DNA of 64,000 nt from Nephromyces sp. MM_2019 (GCA_015657535.1 JADHZB010001899.1:1-64000), one strand, 5' to 3'; numbered from the stretch's first letter, positions 50,050 through 62,659 are shown. Numbers and translations: made by a program. The notes: generated from the sequence alone by a model not told the origin.

Positions 50050-53000
50050 GTTTCATACTCTGCCACAATTGGTTTAACATTAACACACGACTCCAGGTGC
50101 TTCAAAGTACGCTCTGTCGGTTCATGAAATCGCAATTTTTATTTGCCTTTAAGCTTTTCCCATCTGAAAAGATGATTGAGAGTATCTTCAATCCTACGGA
50201 TGGCAAGCCTCATAACTTTTTTTTAGTTTTTGACTCCTGTTCTTGAGGACTTCACTTAAGAAATACGTAGGCGCATCATTTTCCAGTTGTTTTTGTGATT
50301 TTTGAAGGCTGTTCGCTTCAAGTACCCCAAAGTTCATTACAATGGGAATTTATAGCACTTTTTTCGCTATACTTTAGCTAAATCTGCAGATGAAGTTTTC
50401 GATAAAGATCGCTATAAAATTAATAATGAAGTAAACTCAATTTGCCTTTTGGGAGCATTTTTATCTTCAAAGACAAAGGTGTCTCCATTTGCAGAGCTTA
50501 CATCTTTAGTGATTTTAAGGGTTTCCCTTCACATCATAAGACTGTTCTATTGCAAAGAATGCACGTTCTGGCACTGCAACGGTGGTATTATCGCATGTGT
50601 GCATAGAATCGGATTTTGGTTTTGGATAGAGTGTGGGAAGTTTGGTTTTATCGCTAAGTCCCCCATTCCACAACCTCCCCTCCCAGCAGAAGCCTCTCCC
50701 AACACAACCCTCTCCCCCTTACTCTCTCCTGAACGCATCAAAGATATCCTGTGTTTCTTATTCCGAAAAGCATACACAAGGAAAACAAGTAGTTCGCCAA
50801 AACAAAGTGAAAATCTGATATACGCATCACTTTTTCATGCATCATGAAATTCCTGGGGCTTGCTTTCTGATATTCTTTTGCTTTTTAGCTTGCTGTACTA
50901 TTTTATCGCTTGTAGGCTGTGACTCTGCCGTTTCTATACTCTTGATTTCCCCGCTGTTTCTCCGCTTTCGTATGTTGCACCTCTATATTTTTTGTTTATG
51001 CTCTTTTTTATGAGGCAGTGTTTCTAGCACCCATTTGACGCTCAGTGTGTGGAGTGCCTTGCGGATTAGCAGACTATTTTCCCTGCGAACACTAGAGCTC
51101 TAATGGTCTAATTCCTAAAAAACTTGATGGCTTTGCTTTTAGGATGACGTAATGGTGCTGGAAAGATCGACTAGAAAGCTTGGACGTCCAAATTTTCTTA
51201 GCGAAAGATATAGCTGATTGCATAATTTTTGGCATCCTTGTATGCTGCAGCATATTGCGTTGAAGGTGTAACATTTGTTGTCTTGCGATTCGCCTGCAGA
51301 AAACATGAAGTTTTTGTTGACGTTCATTTCATAGGGAGTAAAATGTTCCTTAATAATTATGATAGGAATTTTTTTTTGGAATTTTATATCGGCAAGTGCT
51401 TTTGTTGCAATAACTTGTAAAGTCCTACTGATATAAAAAGCCCTGTCAAACGGCGGTCATTGGATCAAAATCGTACTATATATCCTGGACCGACAACTTT
51501 TCATGCCTGAAAATGATGAATGAGGGCTTTTATGAGTAGTTGCAAATGAAAGTGGCTCCTTTATAATTTGTGGCGTGCATTTTGGATTTTGTAAGCCCTA
51601 AGAAATGCCCTACTATGACGAAAAAAAATACTACAATGAAGTTCGGCCGCTTTTGGGTTGTGAACCTGAACGAAGTTCAAAAGATAGTCCGCGTCAAATG
51701 CTTCTGCCCTGCCAAATATGGCTTGCTTTGGTGAGCGCGCTTTATATCTATAGGAGCACATACGCTGGTATACCATTTCAGTTTCACATTGTGGCAAAAT
51801 TTGGTCGAGAACGATATTAAATCAGTTTTTTCCACACGAATAGCTATGGATGTGACCCCTGTTTCTTGATGTTTTTCAGTAACAACTGTTTCAGGTTACA
51901 TCATCAATTCTAGTTTATCCATCAAAGTAGTGAGTTACGGCGTTTCCCGGCTGTTTTTTTTAAATTTTAAGTCGCGGGAGCATAGAAATTGACATTTTAG
52001 CGTGGTTCTTAGGCTTTAACATGGGTTTTTTGAAACGGTTAGTTAAGTTGCTCCCAGAAGTAGGTCATGTGTCTTGCCAGTATACGGGCATCAACTTTTA
52101 AGCTCCAAGTATTTTCAAGGAATAATTCCCACGAAAGGAGCCCTGCGGATGAATAAATATGTAGAGCCATGCCTCGTTTTGTAGGATGTACGACCGGGGT
52201 CTACTCGCCCTCGGTAATGTAAACTGCTGAAGTCTTTTGCAAAGCGTCTGAATCTGCAGCGGCGCTTCGGTGATGTGCACTTCACTTTTTTAAGTTTTAT
52301 AACGCGCACACATGCAAGTATTCCTGCCGGGGATGATAACCAGTATGTAAACTCATGCTACTTAGCTGGAGTAAATTATTTATAGAAAATGCAGCATTTC
52401 TATAAATATGGACATTTAGTATCTAAACCCATTCTAATTTACCGAAACAAATTATATCTATTGTTATTTTTGCAATCCCAGAGGGGTTTCTCTGGTATCT
52501 CAGGCAGCTTGAATTTCATTCATATTTTGGCGAGAGCAAGAGTTTTGCCGTACTACGAAAGCACATTTTCCTGCAAACCGTGCGCTCAGAGGTTTTTGCC
52601 TAGTCTGAGGGTTTGTCCGACATGCTGCATATGCGGTTACTTTTTAGTTTCGACTAATTCAGCGTTCGTATAGTATTACATTTAGAAGCTTTCTCGGGGT
52701 TAAGCGGTCCAGTAATGCTTGGCGAAAATCTACCGCATCATGGCGGATGTTCACCGGCCTTCACGACCTTCCCCAGTGAATGACTCGCATTACTATATTT
52801 AGCTTCGCTTTGAACATACGTGTAACATGCTGCGAGTCTGCAAGTAAGCAGGAAAAACATTCCGTCGAAGTACCCTACTCTGGTAGAAATAATGCGAAGT
52901 GTTCTCTGCTACCGCTGCGGAGAAAAAGTTTGTTCGGTAGGCACCCTACGCCGCAAATAGAAGCAGCACCATAGATTGCTGTTGTAGCTGGCGTTACCTT

Positions 53001-53579
53001 TTCATCTCATCTGCAGAATGGGTTACCCTTTGATGGCCAGTATGTGCAGTATCCCGTTTTTGTGATGTTTCGCCGAGACCCATCAGATTTAGAAAAAACA
53101 AGACATCAGTTTTTTAATGTGCTGTCGTGTATAATGGCTGCGCCAAAAAGAGGTTTCCTTGTGAAGCAATCCATGGATGAGCACAATCTAGAAGTCTGCA
53201 AACAATTGCTTGCAGCAGCAGTAATTCGCTGTTTTACCTTACTTGGAATTTTGGGACTGAGAGACGCTCCAGTCAACTCTACGGGTTTTGTATTGCTCAA
53301 CTCCGAGTAGCTGCTACGCCCGACAAGACAGTGCGGTTTTCATGGCAGCGAGATGAGACCGTGGTTGTGGAACTCAGTATGTGATTCTTATTCAATGATG
53401 AAAGCTTTGATTTTCGGTGCAGAAAATGTTCAAAGCGGCTCTTTTCACTTTTGAACATAAAACAGCCTTTCAGCTTGATGTAGAGTTCCTCCCATGTGTA
53501 TATATACAATTGCCTAATAAATTGAGTGCGCTTCTCAGGTACTTCTGGAGATGGTTCAACAGCCAAAATTAGGCTTTGA
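50050..53579 (+). CDS. Probable GRAM-domain protein locus (gene model partly resolved)
   Basis: Several splice-bounded plus-strand blocks suggest one gene downstream of AP-1 mu. The first block (about 50099-50180) ends FAFKLFPSEKMIES, like the start of a GRAM lipid-binding domain. The next, near 50309, adds CSLQ. A block at 50420-50620 reads LSSKTKVSPFAELTSLV, then LFYCKECTFWHC, matching the later GRAM strands. Blocks near 51.3 and 51.6-51.8 kb (STYAGIPFQFHIVAKFG) recall the VASt sterol-transfer domain that often follows GRAM, but only weakly. The 3' end is better: exons 53017-53152, 53311-53376 and 53539-53579 join in phase, run YVQYPVFVMFRRDPSDLEK, then KTVRFSWQRDETVVVEL, and end STSGDGSTAKIRL-stop. 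A GRAM/START-type membrane-contact protein is a guess. Whether all blocks belong to one gene is unproven. A competing 96-codon ORF at 53551-53841 overlaps the end. Confidence 0.4.
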
Positions 53580-54655
53580 GAATACGGTCCGCGATGATTT
53601 ATTCCAGCTTTTAGCCACAATCGCAGGGAAAAGGCACAAAATCTTGCTTAGGGCGCGAAATACTGCTCAGGCAGTAAAATCTTGCTCCGCCATTTTTTTA
53701 TCGCGGCCTCGGTCCACGCAACCCCTCGCGACGAAATCCCGGTTTCCCATTTTGCTCAATCCCCGCAGGACGGGTTGTTCTTTTGATAGAAAATATAAAA
53801 ATAATCAGGCGAGAGGGGCTATTGAACTAAGAAAGGCTTAATACACCTATTGAGGTGTATTATCTGCCCTAAAATATGCATGTAATCGACAGAGAAAGAT
53901 AGAATATGCAAATCACTCGTTGCCTCCGTAGTTGCAGAACTGTAGTGCAAATCTTGCTGGAGTACTTTATCATCCCCTCCATAGTTTTTTTGTCGATAGA
54001 AGCGAAACAAAGAGGTAATTGCAAGCCGCGGGGTAATGAAAAGCATGAAAAACGGAGTAGAGATGCTAATCGGCGGTCTTTAATTCAGCGAATGGACATG
54101 CACAGTGCAACGTGCAAAATTCATTGATTTTGAGATATCAACAGTAGCTATAAGGTCTGCAGTCCATGCATCCCAAAGAGCTCAGTAGTTGTGGTACATG
54201 AACATTCAAGAGCACACACGCACATTTATAGACACGTAGTCGCCCAGACATCCAGATGTTTTCCCCACACACTGTTAAAAGACCATATCCTTGGGTTCGC
54301 TACCGTTTCCTTTTCATCTTAATACCAAAAGAACCAAATTTCGGCAAAATTCAACTTAAGTCTCTGCTTCTTCAAAGCATATTCAGCTGTAGCACTAGCG
54401 ATCCGAAGGGAGGCTCAGCCTAGACTTAATTTACTAGCAAAAACACACGCTTTAATAGATGTTGAAAGAGGAAGAGCGATGAAAACTTTATAATATACCC
54501 GCGGGGTGTATGAATCTGCTGAGAGAGAATAAGAAACTAAGTTTAAAGATTCATGATTATTTGAAGAAAATTCGTTAAATTTTTACATAGAAGAGGAAGA
54601 TCAAATAGACTGCTGTATTATGAAGGTGTGCTTGCTTCTTTCTGGGGTAGCTTTC
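53580..54655. other. Spacer between convergent genes
   Basis: Lies between the 3' ends of the GRAM-like locus (+) and CCDC174 (-). A 96-codon plus-strand ORF ending at 53841 (QPKLGFENTVRDDLFQLLAT) is protein-like and might be an alternative last exon of the GRAM-like gene. A second ORF at 53906-54127 has no visible motif. Confidence 0.35.
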
Positions 54656-57600
54656 TTAAGTTTTGTGGCCAAATCTTTGGTGCCTTCGCTCCCTAGCTCT
54701 CAGTTCTAATAGTCGCTTACGGAGAGAAGCACGCAGAGACTGCCTCCTTTCATCATACACTTCAGGCGCATCGCTGAATCAAAGTTTTTCGGGCAGAGTT
54801 TTTTCCAACATTTACGTAAAAACATGGTGGCCTAGTCTGCTGAGTATATAGTATATCTTAACATGTTAAATGCTACAGCAAAGCAAAGAGGTTAGTTAAA
54901 ACCACCAGAAATATACAAAAAAAGTAAAAAAGGCTTCAAATTATCACTCAAAATTTCAAATAACAACGCACAAACTCACAACTAAAAAGCCTTATAAAAC
55001 CCCATAAAAGTCGCTATTATCTAAAAACCAATGAAAATGTAAAAGCAAACAGACAAGAAGCCGTCAACGACTGCAAAAGATATGCCTGAAAACCACAGAT
55101 ATTTGCTTGGTTTGCAGTATTTTCATCCTGCCAACTGACAAGGGCTGGGGGAAAGCTCAACAAACAAAACTATAAAAATATGCTTGGCAGGCCAACAGAA
55201 TGGAGAAGCCTACATATATCTATTGGATGCTAAAAAGCGTAAACAAGCGCTAAAATTTAGCAATTTTTACAATAAAAGACAAAAAATCGCTACAAAAGTC
55301 CAAGAAAAGAAGGAAAAAAAGAGAATTTGAAGCTCTACCATAGGAAAAAGTGTATGTGGGTGTTTGGGTGAGTGTTTTTGTGTGTGTTGGTGGCCGGATA
55401 TGTGTGTGCTATCTGTGCGTGTGTGTGTGTGCACTACCGTTTCAACAGATTAATATCACAGCACGCAGTGATATTATAATAAAAGGCAAACGGAAAATTT
55501 TAACAAGAAATCAAAAAAGGTCCAAGTGATGGTTTTCTGTAAGTTGTTTTTGCAGCTTCCCCAAAAAGACGTAAGCCCAACACACAGAAAAAGTACGCAA
55601 ATATATCAGACAAAGAGGGAAAAAAGCAAAAATTTGTAGAGAAAACCTTAAGCATCATCCTTAAACTTGGATATTACTCACTTCCAGCAAGAAATCATAG
55701 CAAAAGCTTTGAAGCTTGTAAAAAAAAACGAAATCCTAGCTAAAACGTCTAAAAAACCACACATCCCAGCTTAGTAGCAAGTTAGAGAGAAGAGAAAGAT
55801 GTGTAGGAATAGAAGGAGAGGATACAAGAGGAAAAGAAGGAAACATGATGAAAAAAAAGAGGAAGAAGAGCTGATGAAGACAAAGAAAAAAGTAGGAAGA
55901 CGTAGAAGAACTGAAGAAAAAATGATGAAGAAGAACTGATGAAGGAGAAATCATCATTAAGATGATAAAAAAGGGCTGATGAAGAGCAACTGCAACAAAA
56001 AAAAGATAGAGAAGATGACAGAAAGAGAGAGAGATTTACAGCTTATCAATCTTCAAATTACAAATATCACTGAATCATGCATACACAAATTTCAAGCATC
56101 CCATTTAACTTATAAGACCTGCTCATACTAGGGCTGATTTCTGGGAGGTTTTCAAGATACACAAGATTATCTTTAGTCAGATACTGTTTATCCCTGCTCT
56201 CCTCCTGAGAGTCTACTTTTACTAAGAAAAAACATACAAACACAAACAAAATCTATCAATTTAAAGCACAAAAAATTACTTCTTCTTACAGATGTTCAAA
56301 ATCAAAAGAAAAATGGAAAAACGTCAAAATTAGCACACAAAAAGGAGTAAAAAAACAATCATTCTTCATTATATGGCTTGCTTTGAGTATAGCAGAGAGC
56401 ATAAAAAAGCTTCTAGTATATGTGCATTGATTGGAATGTATGTGTGCGTGATTAAGGGAATGCATTTATGCGTGTTGATTGGAGTGTGTGTGTGTGTGTT
56501 TATGGGAATGTATGTGTGCGTGATTAAGGGAATGCATTTATGCGTGTTGATTGGAGTGTGTGTGTGTGTTTATGGGAATGTATGTGTGCGTGATTAAGGG
56601 AATGCATTTATGCGTGTTGATTGGAGTGTGTGTGTGTGTGTTTATGGGAATGTATGTGTGCGTGATTAAGGGAATGCATTTATGCGTGTTGATTGGAGTG
56701 TGTGTGTGTGTTTATGGGAATGTATGTGTGCGTGTGTATATGGGAATGCATTTATGCGTGTTGATTGGAGTATGTGTGCGTGTTGACTGGCATATGCGTT
56801 TTTGTGTTGATTGGCGTGTGTGTGCGCGTTGATTGAAGTGTGCCTGAACTAAATGAAATGCACGTGCGAGCTAATAGAAGTTCATTTCTGAGCTAAATGA
56901 AGTGTGTGTATTCTCATTTCAGAAAAACTGGCAGTGTGTGTTCCGCTTTGTGTGTGTGTATGTAGATCTGCGTCTCCAAGTCTGTGTGCGCTAATTGGTG
57001 TAAAGCACCTACATTATATAATCTAATCGCGAAAAGCTTCACTATATAAACTAACTACATGATAGCATACCAATACTAGCATTGCTTCGTTCTCTAAGCG
57101 AGCCAAACAGTTCAGCCAACTCCTCACCAGCAGTGGATCTGAGATTGCACACACACATAAACGATATTATCTTTGAAGATGCTATGCTGCTGTTCCATCC
57201 GATCAAAAAAAAGAGCGTGTGTGAAGATGATATATCTGCTTGCACTGTTTCGGCTTCTTTCTTCTCTCATCTAACTACTTCATCTTCAAACGAATATCCA
57301 AATAGAAATCTAATGAAATGCTTGAAATTCCTGCTTTCTTTGCTTTTATTGGTGTTTTTCGAGAGAAGAGGCAGAAGAGGTAGAAGAGGGAGTAAAATGA
57401 AAAAAATGAGAAGAAAAAGAAGGATATAAGCAGAAAGAAGAAGAAAAAGATAAACAGAAAGCAAAGGATACACCAAAAGAACACAAAGAAGATGAAGAAG
57501 CAGCCATTTTCAATAAAAGGCAATCCTCAGGAAAGCTACTGCATCTACCACTTTACGAGGTATTTTTCGTAGTAAACACACCTGCTCTTGCTGGGTGTAT

Positions 57601-59795
57601 ACGAAAACGCTTCATTCCTCTTAACATATTCTGCATTTCTTCCAAGTTCTTCTTCCTTCTTGCTCTTGAAATCAATCAAAAATCCCTTTTCTTCAGCGAG
57701 TTTTTGCTTGCTATCGCATGAAGATGAAACTGCAGTTAAGATCTCTAAAATGATGAAAATCTCGAATCATTTAAGCTCAAAGTATCAAGCAAAAAGCGAG
57801 TTTAAAGCAGCTTAATCTGATTAGAATTAGAGAAGCAAAAAAACCGAAAAAACAGCCAAAAAAGATGCTCAAAGGAAAGCATTATATAAAGCTAAGAAAC
57901 AACACACAATATAGCAAAGATAGTGGGAGAATAAAACGCACAAAAAGACATTGAAGATCATGTATTTTACACACTCTGAGAAATTAGCCTTAAGAGAGCA
58001 ATTGTAGGAAATTAGGAAGAATCATTGAGGGAAGATATTATAGAGACAGGAACACACGCACCAGAAAAAAAAGCACAAGTAGATAAGCAAAAACACAGAC
58101 AGACGCACACATAGACACACACACATAGACACACACACAAAAAGACACACACACAAAAAGACACATTGGCCAAAAAACCTAAATAAATTAACACACAAAG
58201 TACATACCAGTACATAGATGCAGACATCAAAAAAACATAGATGCATATATTAATACAGACACAAAACATACATGCAGGCAGACGCATACACAAAAAATAG
58301 ATACTTTCATACACACAAAAAAAACACACACAAATAAAATAACACACATAAAAACACACATACACACTCACTCAACAGAGTACATTCACATGCACACACA
58401 TAAAAAGAAAAAACACACACATCTACCCTAGAAATATAGCTTAAAGCTAGTAACAAACCCCTTTGAAAATCAAAGCTTTCCTTACCAAGCAAATCATACA
58501 ATTCGCTTTTTTCCTCTAATTTCCGATGAATGTTAGAATGAGACTTCCTTCTTTCTCGAAATAGTAACTCATCCTTCTTCCTTCTAACATCAACACCTTC
58601 ATTGCTTATATCTTGAAATATCCAATCTTTTTTCCCACTTTTTAGCTGAAAAACAAGGAATTTGGAGGCAAATATCTCAGCAGAGGAGAAGAAGGAGGGG
58701 GTGAACAGGGATAAGGGGGGGAGAAACAGGGAGAGAAGATGAAGCAAAACATAAAAAAGAGGAAAAAACACAAAAAAAATGAAGAGGGAAAGCCACAAAG
58801 AAATTGAAAAAAATATACAAAAAAGATGAGGAGGAAGAAACACACAAAAAAAGGGAAAAAAGCGTACGAAAAAGATGAAAAAGAGGGAAAAATGCACTAA
58901 AAATAGCAAATATTATAGCAAATTCATTGGCCACCTACTCACACATTCCCACAAGTTCCAACATTTTTTTTACTAAAGAAAAAACTCTGTACTTCAGTAA
59001 TCATACAGGCCAGTAAATAGATCAAAGCAAAGAAGAGGATGAAGATGCTGCTTTACACGTACACTACGGCTAGAAGCTTCATCTTAAGCTCAGAGTGCCG
59101 GAGGCAGACGAAAATCAGCATTTTCGCCTTACAATGCTCACACAAGGCAATTAGGATGGTGTATGTACACCTTCATCCGCTATTTTTTGCAGTATCAAAA
59201 AAATGAATCTACAACCACTCTTTTCGTTTTTTTCTCTGGTTTTGGATGTAAAACTTCTATGAAGAAATTCTTGAAGCTACTCTATGACCTTGAAAAAACT
59301 ATTGAAGCAGCCACCAAGAAGTAAGCAAATATTAGCAAGGCTGAGAGCAGGTGCATGTGCACTCGAAAGTTATTTTTTCATCTTAATCATCTTATTTTTT
59401 TTCATCTTCGGCTTCTTCTTCTTCTTCTCTTTGGTAAAAATTACCTTCTCACAAGAAATCAGACAGCAGAACTAGCAAAACTTTTGCACACACAAAAGAA
59501 CATGTAACTCCAGTTTAAAGGCATATACTCGAATTTTTTAACATTTGAAACGAAAAACTACATCTTCATCATCAGAGTAAGTAGAAGATGACTAAACTAA
59601 CGACCGAAAGAGGTTTTATTTGTATACCTTTAAAGTATGAAAAGCCGTCTTCTTCTGCTTCTTCTTCCCTTTTGAGATGTTATCCTCCACATCGTATATA
59701 GCAGCATTCAATGCTTGAAGAGATGAAGAAGGAACGTTTATCTCTGTGCCCTTTCGAGGGAGAATAGTACTCTCGGTCAACCAGCCATACGACAT
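54656..59795 (-). CDS. CCDC174: CCDC174-family protein
   Basis: Minus-strand exons: 59795-59628 (start MSYGWLTESTILPRKGTEIN), 58645-58486, 57729-57582, 57138-57071, 56221-56119, a possible 33-base micro-exon 55714-55682, and 54773-54656 with the stop. All intron phases agree, with or without the micro-exon, giving roughly 254-265 residues. Family marks: the YGWLTES-LP opening; DWIFQDISNEGVDVRRKKDE followed by RKLEEKSELYDLL (human CCDC174 has a matching KLEEKAKLYEKM); FLIDFKSKKEEEL; the acidic/basic KDNLVYLENLP segment; and the basic coiled end RRQSLRASLRKRLLELRARE. CCDC174 is a nuclear coiled-coil protein linked to the exon-junction/splicing machinery in animals; its role in protists is unknown. 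The human protein is much longer (about 467), and the conserved GVGYFAF region was not found, so an exon may be missing between 56.1 and 54.8 kb. Confidence 0.78.
55780..56035. repeat. GA-rich (purine) tract in CCDC174 intron
   Basis: The plus strand is a nearly pure purine stretch of GATGAAGAAGA/AGAGGAAGAAG repeats, so the transcript of the minus-strand gene has a CU-rich tract here. Open frames (Lys/Glu on plus, Phe/Ser on minus) are artefacts. Confidence 0.7.
56415..56835. repeat. Minisatellite, 70-72 bp unit, in CCDC174 intron
   Basis: Units begin GATTGGAGTGTGTGTGTG at 56477, 56549, 56619, 56691 and 56763. Each contains TTTATGGGAATGTATGTGTG, then CGTGATTAAGGGAATGCATT and TATGCGTGTT. The copies are nearly identical except for the length of the TG run, so the array is young. 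It sits inside the intron between exons ending 57071 and starting 56221. Plus-strand ORFs across it are repeat artefacts. Confidence 0.92.
58070..58420. repeat. CA-rich repeat tract (ACACACAAAAAGACACAC)
   Basis: Alternating CACACACA, AAAAAGACAC and ACATAGACAC motifs run for about 350 bases inside the intron between the second and third CCDC174 exons. The minus strand gives Cys/Val-rich open frames that have no coding meaning. Confidence 0.8.
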
Positions 59796-60029
59796 GCTGT
59801 GTGTGATTTATTTGCTCGGAATGCTTGATTCGGAGTGTTTGTGTGTTGGTTCGGGTGTGAGTGACTTTCTCTTCCTTATATCTTCCTTATATCTTCCTCT
59901 CTTTTCTGCATATATGTATATACATCTCTATATACGTGTGTATCTGTATCTCTATCTAGATCTATACCTATGTATACCCATTAATATATCTCTGTGTATC
60001 TCTACTCCTTCGCCTCCTCCCCTTGCTTT

Positions 60030-60110
60030 CTCTGACTAAACACACACATTTACTATAAACTTACAACACACACATTTACTATAAACCTACAACACACACA
60101 TATCCCCCAA
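60030..60110. repeat. Three-copy CACACATTTACTATAAAC repeat
   Basis: ACACACACATTTACTATAAA occurs twice in direct succession with a third partial copy (ACACACACATATCCCCC). Unit length is about 26 bases. It lies just upstream of the CCDC174 start (minus strand) and could fall in its promoter area. Confidence 0.7.
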
Positions 60111-60327
60111 CACCCGTGTATTTCGCAAAAAGCACTTCTTTCTCCCCCTGAAAAGACATCAGAAAGCTGATTCCTATCACCAGCAAAGCTTGCTACTGAA
60201 GTGTGATTTAAGCATCAAATCCACACACATAAGAAATAGTTAAAAGCTACACACACACTTATAAAATTTTGCCTGTAAATCCCATAAAAACCCTGAAATT
60301 CGTGTGTGTTTCGCAAAAGCAGCACCG

Positions 60328-62395
60328 TCAACACACGAGACTGCGTTTATGTGGAGAGTTGTGAGTGTGAGACACTTTGACAATGCCAGTAGAGTAAATA
60401 AAACTGCCTTCTTCCTCTTCTTCAATGTAAAAGGAATATTTGAATCCAATCATTAGAACTTCGGTTGCTGTAAGATACAAATAGTGTGCATTTTAAGAGA
60501 GAACTCTACTGTTTCCTGGTAGTTTGCTGGATATCATCAATGGCTACATAATATGATCTTACTGGCTGGTAGTTGAGCATGAAAAAAGAACGTAAATAAG
60601 ATAAGGATGTGCAGCGAAGTAAGGCATATGTGTGCGTCGGTGTGTGTGGGTGTGTGTGTGCCAAATTTTCGTTAACTTGTGCTTATGTGTGTGGGCGTGT
60701 GTTATATGTCGTCTATGTACTTGTATGTGTGCGTACTATATATCTTGTGCTATATGGATGTTTGTGTGTGTGTGTGCTATATGTCGCGCATGTTTTCTAC
60801 ATGCAGAGGGTGATTCTGCCACTTGTGGTGTGACTGTAGAGAAATCCAGAAAACTAGAATAATACTCCTTTGAAGAACTTCAGGCAGGTGTATATAAAGT
60901 GAAGAAATTACACCTTTTTTCAGTTTCAAAGTGATTGTGTGTGCGCCCAAGAAAGCCTGTATAAAGACTTACTTTTCTATATCTCAAGGCAGACACAATT
61001 GCCAAAAGAAAACAAGAAAAACTCAAGCAATTTCCTGTATCATACGCACACACATTATTGCATTGAAAAAAATGTCAATTAACAGCGAAAGATTGCGATT
61101 TTCTGCCATCTTTCGCGGAGATGTAGCACACATAAACACAGAATAAGCCTTATTTTAGAGTAGGCAGTTCATAAGGGGAGGAGAGAAGAGGTGAATACAC
61201 GGAGATATAAGAACATAAATAGAATTTTAGAGGCAAAAGAGTATATATCTACCTGCAAGAAACATGAGATTTCACTGCTAAAAGCACCTATAAAAGCATA
61301 CAAATCGCATCGATTCTAATAACCCCAATTAACCCCTTCTATAAGCGCTGCTTGCGTGCGAAAATTTCGTCATTACTTTCACGGTAAATTTAAACTGTGT
61401 GCTTCTCGGAGGATGTGTTAATATGATCGATGGGAAATTTACGCAGGATCTATATCCCTCTTTCTAGCTCTCGCTTTCGTTTACTCACTCTCTAACACTT
61501 CCTTTCAGTCTCAGTCTCTCTCTCTCTCATAAAAGTAAAGATTTGGTGCCAAATTTTCTCAAAATATGCAGGATATTCCGCCAAAAGATGGAATCTACGT
61601 TTTAACACTGAAAAATTGGAGTTTCTCGTCCATCAACTCATCACTGTAGTGGTTGAAAAGCCTTCCATCACGTGCTATAAGCTTTACGGCATCCTCTTTC
61701 TCTTGAAGACGATGAAGTAATCAACTTTTCAATGTATCTACGCTCACCTGCTTCATCATGCAATTAGTAGCTTATCAGCTTGAAAAGCTTTCAGATAGTG
61801 GTAAAATGTAAAAAACACGATGCTGAGCAATTTTCGGCATATTTTACAGGGAAAACGAAAACAGAACGCGAGAAATTTGCAGTGTTTTTCAAGCACACAC
61901 ACATTGAGCAGCATAGGTATGCCTCATTATCAAAGATTGCAAAGCTGGAAGTGAGTCGTTTTGACGATAAGCAGAGAAAAAACGGTAAAGGAGTGTGAGG
62001 AAATGCTATTAATAAAAGCAGAAACTTATAAAAAAAAGTGGTTCATGAAAAAACCGATAATTTAGACGGAAATTGCAAAAAGCAGTACTATTTTGAACGG
62101 GGCAAAATCATGATGAAATTGTTGGTATAAAGAAGAAGAGCTGAAGAAGATAAAACGATGAAAAAGACAAAATTATGAAGATAAAAGATAAAATGATGAA
62201 GAAGATAAACCAATGAAAAAGATCCTTGGAGAAAACTTTCAAAAGCCTACAAACTTCACAGTTTTTCAACTTGAAATTTTAGTTTTCCAAATAAAAAAAA
62301 GACGGTGGAAGCTCCACAAATACTTACTGCTTCAACTGCATCAGTGTATGTACACCCCCTCTACTTCTTCTTCAAGCAATTAAAAAAGTATACAG
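60328..62395 (-). CDS. Coding-like blocks of an unidentified minus-strand gene
   Basis: Four short blocks look like exons but could not be joined confidently. (1) 60467-60328, after acceptor CTTACAG, reads TEVLMIGFKYSFYIEEEEEG and stays open to 60328. (2) 60580-60506 reads QPVRSYYVAIDDIQQTTRK and ends in a stop or a weak donor. (3) About 61703-61606 reads EKEDAVKLIARDGRLFNHYS, then DELMDEKLQFF. (4) A block near 62390-62324 ends LMQLKQ at a strong GTAAGT donor. All are on the minus strand, upstream of CCDC174 and in the same orientation. They may be one gene or two. I do not recognise the protein. The acidic run and charged helices suggest a soluble protein. Confidence 0.3.
60640..60785. repeat. 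TG-rich tract
   Basis: Irregular (TG)n runs with GTGTGTGGGTGTGTGTGTGC-like and TGTGTGTGTGTGCTATATGT segments. Plus-strand open frames across it encode Cys/Val-rich artefacts. Confidence 0.6.
61084..61116. other. Perfect 9-bp inverted repeat (stem-loop)
   Basis: GCGAAAGAT and its exact complement ATCTTTCGC are separated by 14 bases. It overlaps a short plus-strand ORF and lies between coding-like minus-strand blocks. It could form a hairpin in DNA or RNA; the function is unknown. Confidence 0.5.
61495..61535. repeat. CT microsatellite
   Basis: A CAGTCTCAGTCTCTCTCTCT tract within a wider pyrimidine-rich stretch (61440-61540). Confidence 0.6.
62120..62225. repeat. GATGAAGAAGATAAA-type purine repeats
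   Basis: The plus strand carries AAGAAGAAGAGCTGAAGAAG, then several copies of GATGAAAAAGA/TATGAAGATAAAAGA. It has similar composition to the purine tract in the CCDC174 intron at 55.8-56.0 kb. Confidence 0.55.
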
Positions 62396-62659
62396 CAATG
62401 AAGATCTTTTTTTGTGTGCTGAAGGATATTTTTTTTGATGAGGAAATCACGATGAACCGTGTTGTGTGGAAAAAAAATTCGTAGGCGTTCCTGACATCTT
62501 CGTCATCTAAATAGTTTAAAATTAGCAAAAACATCAAAATTCATTGTATTTTTGCAATAATCTAGTGAGTGAAAAAAGAAGTGAAGTCCATGACGAAAGC
62601 AATTTAAAGAGGAGAAACATCAAAAGTTGCTAATTTTACGCGAAGAAGGACAATCTTCA

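Noticed and set aside
51605..51845. Ultra-short 23-base intron (GTGAGC...CTATAG) to join two frames near 51.72 kb
   Set aside because: Every confidently resolved intron in this window is more than 150 bases, so a 23-base intron would need independent evidence.
56373..56832. Repetitive ORFs with MGMYVCVIKGMHLCVLIG units
   Set aside because: They follow the 70-72 bp minisatellite and change frame with the TG-run length. They lie in an intron of the opposite-strand CCDC174 gene.
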